Virus record (IMG/VR): IMGVR_UViG_3300027142_000044
Location: 1-27,585 of that record
DNA from: a virus
Length of the DNA stretch: 27,585 bases
Direction: 5' to 3' (one strand)
The translations under genes were made by a program, and so were the position numbers. The first letter of the stretch is position 1. Each line of letters begins with the position of its first letter. Positions 21,241-27,585 of this stretch are shown here, piece after piece. The notes under the pieces are model-generated. The model was given only the letters and a program-made list of their open reading frames with translations, did no database searches and was not told the origin of the DNA.

Positions 21241-24200
21241 ATGAATTTTGAACAAAATTTTAGCCCTTTAGACACAGAGAGTTCCGAGTATCAATCTATA
21301 AATATAGTACCACTCGTAGAGCCTATTTCTAATCAAACAGACCAAGAGGAGCCTAAGCTACCTTCACTATCTGAGAAAGCTAAAGGAGTAAAGGATACTA
21401 TGCCCCCACAGGTTAAGGCTCCAAACTTTGAGAACCTTAAGCTGACTACATGGAAACAGACTGGTGGTCAAAAAATAATTGATGTTGTTATTACTCCTCA
21501 GATACAATCTGTATACGATTCATTTAAGTACTCTCAGGATTATATCAATGCTGTAATTAAGGATAAATTAGATACCCTACCACAACAATCACAAGAAAGA
21601 GAAAATCTTAGAGGATATATCTACAAAGCCAATGAGGCTAATACCGTAGAAACAGGTGCTGTCAGAACAGAACTCGTTTACAATATGATGAACGAATTTT
21701 CTGACATTCAAACTAATAATAGAACAAGAGATTCATTTATAAGAAGCCAATATAGTCCAGCGTATCACTCCGAGTCGAAAGCACTCAGGGATGAGTACGA
21801 ATCTTCTGAGCTAAAGGGTTTGCTTTCAAAAAGACAATACTCTGCCCTTAAATCTCTTTCATATGGAAAGCAGGCAGACTATCAAGAATATATCAAGGTT
21901 ATAACCGATGATAAAGCTTCTGCAGTAGACAAGGAGTTAGCGTTACTTAACCTAGATAGAATAGGAACAGGTATAGATTTAGACGCTTCTACTAAACTGA
22001 TATTTGACGCTAAATCTGGTCAGATTGATAAATCAAAAATCAATGAAGGAGTAAATCTATACAACAAGTCTACATCAGATTTTGCATCGGTTGACGAAAA
22101 GATAAAAACACTTGAGCTTAATAATCCATACAATCTAACAGTAGCTAAAGGGATATTTAATCGTGCTATTCAAAGAGGATTAGCCGTAGGTGCTTCTGCG
22201 GATATATTAAACGTATCATCAGAATCAAGTGGAATAGATTACAACAGACTTGCTGATTTGCAAAGAATGCAACAGGAAGCAAGAAGTTCAAAAGCATTTG
22301 AGGATTGGCATAAGAACCCAACATTTGAAAACTTCTCTAAGAACCCAATAGGAATCATTGCTGAGATGTCTCTTGAGAGCCTTGTGGCAATGTATTATCA
22401 TGGTGCTTCAAGGATAGCTGCTGGCGTAACCGCTGGTGCAACCGCTGGTAGTGTTGTTCCGGGTGCCGGAACTGCAGTAGGTGCTGGGTATGGAGTTATG
22501 GCTGGTATGGGTGTAACGTCCTTGAATCTTGAGTATAGCGGTCAAATACTTGAGGGTATAGCAGCTGCAGGGTATAACACATCATCTGCGGAGGATTTAC
22601 AAAAAGCATTTCAGGATAAAGCATTAATAGATAAACTAAAGGCAGACGGATATAAGAAGGGTATACCAGTAGCATTATTGGATATGCTCAGTATGGGTGT
22701 GGCTGGTAAAATAGTAACTAAAACTGGTAAAACTGTAGGCGGTAAGATTATCGGAGGATTAGCGGAGTTGGGAATGCAAGCTACTACAGGCATGGCTGGG
22801 GAAGCTACAGGTCAATTAGTGGTGTCTGGTAAGATTACCAGCATGGCTGATATATACGCAGAAGGTATGGGTGAGATTGGTCCGGGTGTTGTAGAAACTG
22901 CATTTGGTACAGTTCAAGAAAACGCTAAAAATAATAAGCCTATTAGCAAAAAAGACTTAGCCATCGTAATAGATGGTATGGGTCTTCAAAAGGCATACGA
23001 TAATATAGATGTATTAATTGGTTCTGGGCAAGTAACTGAGCAGGCTGGTCAGCAGTTAAAAGATGAGGCAAAAGCTTCATTTGAGAAAATGCAGAAGATG
23101 CCTCAGTTGCTTTCTGTAGATGCTAAGTCTAAAATCATGGACTTGGTTGACAAGAGAGACGACCTTATTAAGAAGTCTGAAAATCTTGATGATGTATTTA
23201 AGAAAGAAGCAAAAGATTTAGCAGAGCAGTTAAATAAGAAGATACTAGAAATAGCTAACGAAGATATTAGTTCACAACAAAAACAGAAAGAAAATGCCAT
23301 TAAAGAAAGCGGTGGGACTCAGCAAAAAAGCGTTCCAGAAGGCGGTATCAGCCAATATCCGGGAACTGAAAAAGTCCAAGAACAAGCGACCACAGAAACA
23401 GATATTAGCAATCGCCCTATCGGCAGCACGGAAGAAGTAACACCACAGTTTCAAAAGACTGGTCCTATAACTATTCAATGGGAGAAGTCCCCAGAAGGGA
23501 AGGGAGACCCAAGTATTTCTTCTAGAAACCCAATAGTAGTTGAGGCAGCACAGAATCTGAAAGCAGGTAAGATTAGCAATGAGGAATATCGTGCTACTGT
23601 ATCTGAGAATAGTCCAATAACGCCTATAACTAGGTTCTTTGACCCAGCTACTGAGCAAGAGGTAACGAATGCATTAAGCAAAGACAAAGTTGCTAAAGTA
23701 AATGCTACTATCTTAGATAATACTACAGTTGGTTTAAGGTTAGACATACCTGCATACTCTAATAATAATACATGGGTGGTATCTGTGCATGAAGGAGATA
23801 CTAATGCTGGGAAGGCTATTTCTTATAGAAACGTAGCAAGAATTACAGATGTTACTTTTGGTGTAGAGCCAAAAGCTGCACTATCTATAGCCTCTGGAGT
23901 ACCTAAGACTACTATCGGTAGAATGTTTGGGAAGTGGCAGAATATGGAAGGTGCTAACATGGAGCAGCAGGGTGAGAATGCAAAGAAGATTGTACAAGAA
24001 GTGGTAAATAATCCAGAGTGGGTACAGGTTGGAATGAATCCATTCCGACACTCCTATTTCTATGATAGGAGCAGTCAGCAGATGGGAAGACCTATAAAGT
24101 CTGCCCAAGAAGTTGTTCAGATAGGAGGACTTGTGTACGCTAAAAATCCTGAATACGGAAACTGGACAGATGAGTCTTACAGGGTAAAAGGAATGCTTGA

Positions 24201-27200
24201 TTCAAAGGGTGCTCCTATTCAATTCCAGACAAGTAATACTGGTGCCAATGAAGTGTCAGATATTACCACACAAATGAATAAAACGGGTGAGAATGCGTTA
24301 GACTTTAAGGTTGACGATGCTGTGAAATCTACTGCAAAGGCAGATGTAAATAATTTGGTTTCAAGACAGGGTAATGCTGCGACTCCAGCAGTAGTAAATA
24401 TATCTGACTTCATAGGTAAGCCTATCATGGTAACTATATCAGATGAGCTTACTACAGGTGATATTGTAAATCCAGCTACAGGGAATGTGATAAAGGGATT
24501 GATGGGTGGTATTGGATTTAACTACACACAGGGCAATACTGGTTTTGCTTGGGCATATACAGATGAGGCTACTGCACAGGATACTCTGAATGCAGCTAAG
24601 GAGATATATAAGAAGAATCCAAGCCTATATCCAGATGGGATAGTCCCTGTTGCTGTTGTTAAGATGGGAACAGAGGCTATAAACTCAAATGAGGCTGTTT
24701 TTAGGGTACTTCTAGACAACCTAAACTCTTTACCAAAGGCTAACCTAAAGAACGCCTATAAGGCTCTGGTTGATGATATAAAGCTTAATTTGGACAGGCT
24801 TTCAAATCTAGCTAAGACAAAAACATTATCTCCTAGTGAGAGAAATGCATTAAACGGATACAGACAACTAGCACAGGAATATCTAAAGCAAAATAAGTCC
24901 ATTCAGGAAGTGGTAACAAATATTGCACAGCTCAATATTAACACAAGACCACTAATAATGGACAGAATAACCGCTGGTGAGGTTGGATTGCTTACGGATG
25001 TAAATAGGCTACGAGCAGATAAACCTGTTACAAAAGCATTGATGCAGGGGCTAGGAAAGGAAGATATTAAGAAAATACACTTAGGATGGATAACAGAACC
25101 ACTTAGAGACCCTGCAATCAAGAATGTACCAGCTAGGCACGTTATAGGGTTTGTTGGCATAGACGCTACCGCTGAGACAATAGAAAGGTCAAACCATCCT
25201 AACTACCCATTCTCTTTAAAAGGAAAGGGGCTTGGAGTAGTTGAGAATACAGCACATTTAGCCTCTGTTATGCCTACTGCGTATGGTAATGCGGTAAAGA
25301 AAATAACTGATGCGGTGGCTGGTAACAAAAAGATTACACCTGCTGAATCTGTTAGTAGAGCTATGCCTTCTGGACTTGCTAATGCAATTTTCAGAGGAAA
25401 GAATATAGTGGAACAGGAATCAGAACTATCTAACTTGATGGGATTCCTAAACCTATCATTCCCGAATGTTACATTCTTTACAGACCAGCAATCATTTGAA
25501 GATATTATCGCATCTCCTGATGTGAAGAAATATGTTAAGGAAGGGGAGATTATTTACGGACTAACTACAGATGGTAAGATTTACTTAAATCCATCTATAG
25601 CTACTGCAAATACTGCAATACATGAGATGGGGCATATCTGGGTAGATTATATCCAGAACATGAAGCCTGAATTATTTAATAAGGGTATAGAATTAGCAGA
25701 GGGAACAGAAGAACTGGAGAAAGCGAAAGCACAGCTTGGTGACAACATAAACGCTAGAAAAGAAGCCCTTGCTATGCTTATTGGGAATCGTGGAGAAACG
25801 ATTGTAAACGCTGCAAAGAAATCTAAGTTCAAAGAATGGCTGGTTGGTGTTTGGAAGTTCCTGCAAGAGCAGTTCCCTTCATTAAGAAACATGAATCCTG
25901 AGCAGATTGAATCTTTGACACTTGAACAATTTCTTGGAGGTGCATTAAAAGATATCTTATCAGGCAAACCAATCTCTGAGGTAAAAGAGGAATATGTGCA
26001 GATAGGTGCTGCAGCTCAGAAGATGAGTGATATTGTTCCTTTTGAATCACAATTACCAGAGGGCCCTCAAGGACCTAAACCAACAGGTGAGGTTGGTCCT
26101 GTAAAACAACCTTCTGGTGTTCCAGCTAAAAAGAAGTACGAGTGGGAATCATTTAAGAAACAACCGGGCATTCCGGGTGAAGAGATGATTAAGACATCCA
26201 CAGGAAGATATGTGGCTACAGAATCTATGCGTGGTCAGATAATGGATAGAGATAGAACGCTGAAGGAAATTAAAAAGGCTACTCCTTCTCTATTGTCCAG
26301 AATAGTTGCTTCTGTTAAAGTCGGCATATTAGATAATCAGTATAACGTAATAAAACTACTTCAGTCTGTTGGTCGTTCTGGTGAGTTAGTCAAAGCATAT
26401 CTTTTGACAAGAAATAGTGCTAGTACTACTGCTATGGCTATGGCTGAGGAGGCGGTAAAAAATATATTTGGCGGTCTATCCAAAACTAAAAAGTATGTCT
26501 TTGGAGATACATCAATATCTGAATATGTCCTATTTAATCAAATGATAGGATACCAAAGGGTAATATCTATTCAGAAACAGATGGATGAGACTTATCAATT
26601 AATGACTCAGGCGTACAATAATATTAAAAGTGCTTTAGAAAATAATCCTAATGCAGATATTTCTCAAGATTTAAAAGAGTATAATAGGCATAAAAATAGA
26701 CTTGTTGAGAATGGAATGATTGATGAGAAAGGTAATTATGTTGGAGAGTCTTTGGATACCGAGTTTGCACTAGGTCAGGTTACAGCTACACAAGCTTATA
26801 ATTTATTACAGGAGGTAAGAAGTACTATTGGAGAAGAGGATTTCGCACAGTTGATGACTCGTTCTGAGGCATATAGCCAATACTTCAACTCAATGATGAA
26901 GAGTAGAATGGAGGCTGGATTAATTTCTCAGGATACCTATAACTATTTATCTAAATTCTTCTACGCACCAACAAGGTATATAAGCTCTATTATAGCAGAC
27001 CCTATCTTATCTATGGCTCGTCCAACGACCTCTTATTCTAATGACAGGAGCCTTAAGATGAAGCAACTAAAGGGTGGTAGCGAAAGACTAAACGCAAGTG
27101 ATTACGAGGGTTTATTAAAAGGAATCATATACGCTTCAGAGTATTCTATTGCCGAGAATAGGGCAACAAACAGATTCTACAATTTAGTTGATGAGAACAA

Positions 27201-27585
27201 AGATGCATTTGAAGAAGCTGGAATACGAGTAGGCACTAAGTATGTTTTGGTTGAAGAAAGCAATCAGCTTCCTGCTGAAGATGCTATAGACCTGAACATG
27301 AAAGCCATCTCAGAAGGTAAGAAACCAGAGGGGACTAAAGAATTACCATCTGGTCAAAAGCAACTGCCTTACAAGGGAATAGAAAAGGCTGGTAGTAATA
27401 TAGTAAAATCAAATGAACCTACTACTGGTATAAAAACAAAAGGAGCTGAAACTGTAGATGCTGAGGTTATAGTGGATGAAGATGGAAATAGATTTTACGC
27501 AGTTCAGGTTCCGCTAAAAGAAGGGGAAGACTACATAAAGACATACTTTAATGGACAGAGAAAAGATATCATTGTACCTAAATGG
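21241..27585 (+). CDS. Giant polyvalent virion protein with HExxH peptidase domain (3'-truncated by window)
   Basis: An uninterrupted frame of 2115 codons from ATG 21241 to the window edge with no stop; the true protein is longer. Residues 1-360 are helical and unrecognised. Residues about 368-446 and 474-527 are Gly/Ala-rich hydrophobic stretches that could cross a membrane. About 560-690 is charged coiled coil, followed by a Gln/Pro-rich linker. A zincin motif HEMGH is at residues 1461-1465, within a stretch ending ANTAIHEMGHIWVDYI, with Glu1508 (KEALAMLIGNRGE) a possible third ligand. A Pro/Gly linker (about 1606-1634) precedes a long C-terminal helical region ending DYIKTYFNGQRKDIIVPKW, reminiscent of large polyvalent protein-associated (LPD) domains. 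Such proteins are packaged and injected and may act in the host; self-cleavage is possible. The domain names are recall, not search results. Confidence 0.8.
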   Translation, partial: MNFEQNFSPLDTESSEYQSINIVPLVEPISNQTDQEEPKLPSLSEKAKGVKDTMPPQVKAPNFENLKLTTWKQTGGQKIIDVVITPQIQSVYDSFKYSQDYINAVIKDKLDTLPQQSQERENLRGYIYKANEANTVETGAVRTELVYNMMNEFSDIQTNNRTRDSFIRSQYSPAYHSESKALRDEYESSELKGLLSKRQYSALKSLSYGKQADYQEYIKVITDDKASAVDKELALLNLDRIGTGIDLDASTKLIFDAKSGQIDKSKINEGVNLYNKSTSDFASVDEKIKTLELNNPYNLTVAKGIFNRAIQRGLAVGASADILNVSSESSGIDYNRLADLQRMQQEARSSKAFEDWHKNPTFENFSKNPIGIIAEMSLESLVAMYYHGASRIAAGVTAGATAGSVVPGAGTAVGAGYGVMAGMGVTSLNLEYSGQILEGIAAAGYNTSSAEDLQKAFQDKALIDKLKADGYKKGIPVALLDMLSMGVAGKIVTKTGKTVGGKIIGGLAELGMQATTGMAGEATGQLVVSGKITSMADIYAEGMGEIGPGVVETAFGTVQENAKNNKPISKKDLAIVIDGMGLQKAYDNIDVLIGSGQVTEQAGQQLKDEAKASFEKMQKMPQLLSVDAKSKIMDLVDKRDDLIKKSENLDDVFKKEAKDLAEQLNKKILEIANEDISSQQKQKENAIKESGGTQQKSVPEGGISQYPGTEKVQEQATTETDISNRPIGSTEEVTPQFQKTGPITIQWEKSPEGKGDPSISSRNPIVVEAAQNLKAGKISNEEYRATVSENSPITPITRFFDPATEQEVTNALSKDKVAKVNATILDNTTVGLRLDIPAYSNNNTWVVSVHEGDTNAGKAISYRNVARITDVTFGVEPKAALSIASGVPKTTIGRMFGKWQNMEGANMEQQGENAKKIVQEVVNNPEWVQVGMNPFRHSYFYDRSSQQMGRPIKSAQEVVQIGGLVYAKNPEYGNWTDESYRVKGMLDSKGAPIQFQTSNTGANEVSDITTQMNKTGENALDFKVDDAVKSTAKADVNNLVSRQGNAATPAVVNISDFIGKPIMVTISDELTTGDIVNPATGNVIKGLMGGIGFNYTQGNTGFAWAYTDEATAQDTLNAAKEIYKKNPSLYPDGIVPVAVVKMGTEAINSNEAVFRVLLDNLNSLPKANLKNAYKALVDDIKLNLDRLSNLAKTKTLSPSERNALNGYRQLAQEYLKQNKSIQEVVTNIAQLNINTRPLIMDRITAGEVGLLTDVNRLRADKPVTKALMQGLGKEDIKKIHLGWITEPLRDPAIKNVPARHVIGFVGIDATAETIERSNHPNYPFSLKGKGLGVVENTAHLASVMPTAYGNAVKKITDAVAGNKKITPAESVSRAMPSGLANAIFRGKNIVEQESELSNLMGFLNLSFPNVTFFTDQQSFEDIIASPDVKKYVKEGEIIYGLTTDGKIYLNPSIATANTAIHEMGHIWVDYIQNMKPELFNKGIELAEGTEELEKAKAQLGDNINARKEALAMLIGNRGETIVNAAKKSKFKEWLVGVWKFLQEQFPSLRNMNPEQIESLTLEQFLGGALKDILSGKPISEVKEEYVQIGAAAQKMSDIVPFESQLPEGPQGPKPTGEVGPVKQPSGVPAKKKYEWESFKKQPGIPGEEMIKTSTGRYVATESMRGQIMDRDRTLKEIKKATPSLLSRIVASVKVGILDNQYNVIKLLQSVGRSGELVKAYLLTRNSASTTAMAMAEEAVKNIFGGLSKTKKYVFGDTSISEYVLFNQMIGYQRVISIQKQMDETYQLMTQAYNNIKSALENNPNADISQDLKEYNRHKNRLVENGMIDEKGNYVGESLDTEFALGQVTATQAYNLLQEVRSTIGEEDFAQLMTRSEAYSQYFNSMMKSRMEAGLISQDTYNYLSKFFYAPTRYISSIIADPILSMARPTTSYSNDRSLKMKQLKGGSERLNASDYEGLLKGIIYASEYSIAENRATNRFYNLVDENKDAFEEAGIRVGTKYVLVEESNQLPAEDAIDLNMKAISEGKKPEGTKELPSGQKQLPYKGIEKAGSNIVKSNEPTTGIKTKGAETVDAEVIVDEDGNRFYAVQVPLKEGEDYIKTYFNGQRKDIIVPKW

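Noticed and set aside
22611-26050. Numerous minus-strand frames of 60-130 codons opposite the giant gene
   Set aside because: The plus strand is one uninterrupted frame with consistent codon use. The antisense frames lack motifs and start signals.

Overview
This window is about 27.6 kb of the head, neck and ejection-protein module of a tailed double-stranded DNA phage. It very probably infects a member of the Bacteroidota. The evidence is repeated TAnnTTTG promoter boxes (the Bacteroidota sigma factor -7 motif) in front of transcription units, few Shine-Dalgarno sites, AT-rich DNA, and a recognisable TerL, portal, scaffold, major capsid, adaptors and nozzle order. That order and the protein styles fit a crAss-like or related podovirus-type lineage, including Bacteroidota podoviruses of marine hosts. 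I cannot place it at genus level. All credible genes lie on the + strand. I see no replication, lysis, integrase or tail-fibre gene.

Layout. (1) 1-1862: a RepL-like winged-helix protein, a Dps/ferritin-like small protein whose promoter sits in a 10-bp inverted repeat, then three very basic small proteins, closed by a strong terminator. (2) 1866-5734: an almost leaderless transcript starting with a small HExxH metallopeptidase, followed by a GroES-like co-chaperonin, a small unknown protein, a coiled-coil plus winged-helix protein (small-terminase candidate) and the large terminase. (3) 5735-9279: portal and acidic scaffold-like protein, closed by a terminator. (4) 9306-10866: the major capsid gene, alone between its own promoter and terminator, with a leader of about 140 nt that contains a tRNA-like fold. 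(5) 10900-12650: two unknown presumed virion proteins, each with its own promoter. (6) 12663-21210: a tightly packed operon of three neck/adaptor-type proteins, a 1317-residue nozzle ('muzzle')-type protein, a cupin, and two presumed internal (ejected) virion proteins. (7) 21217 to the window end: an open frame of more than 2115 codons encoding a giant polyvalent-type virion protein with a central HExxH peptidase motif. It runs off the window.

How the parts fit: terminase, portal, scaffold and capsid build and fill the head. The GroES-like protein may adapt the host chaperonin to fold capsid subunits. The adaptor and nozzle proteins close the head and form the short tail. The Gly/Ala-rich protein, its neighbour and the giant protein are probably packaged and injected. 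The most unusual feature is the capsid leader: a 54-nt element with a canonical T-arm loop stacked on a perfect 7-bp acceptor-like stem and followed by ACCA, in front of the most highly expressed gene.
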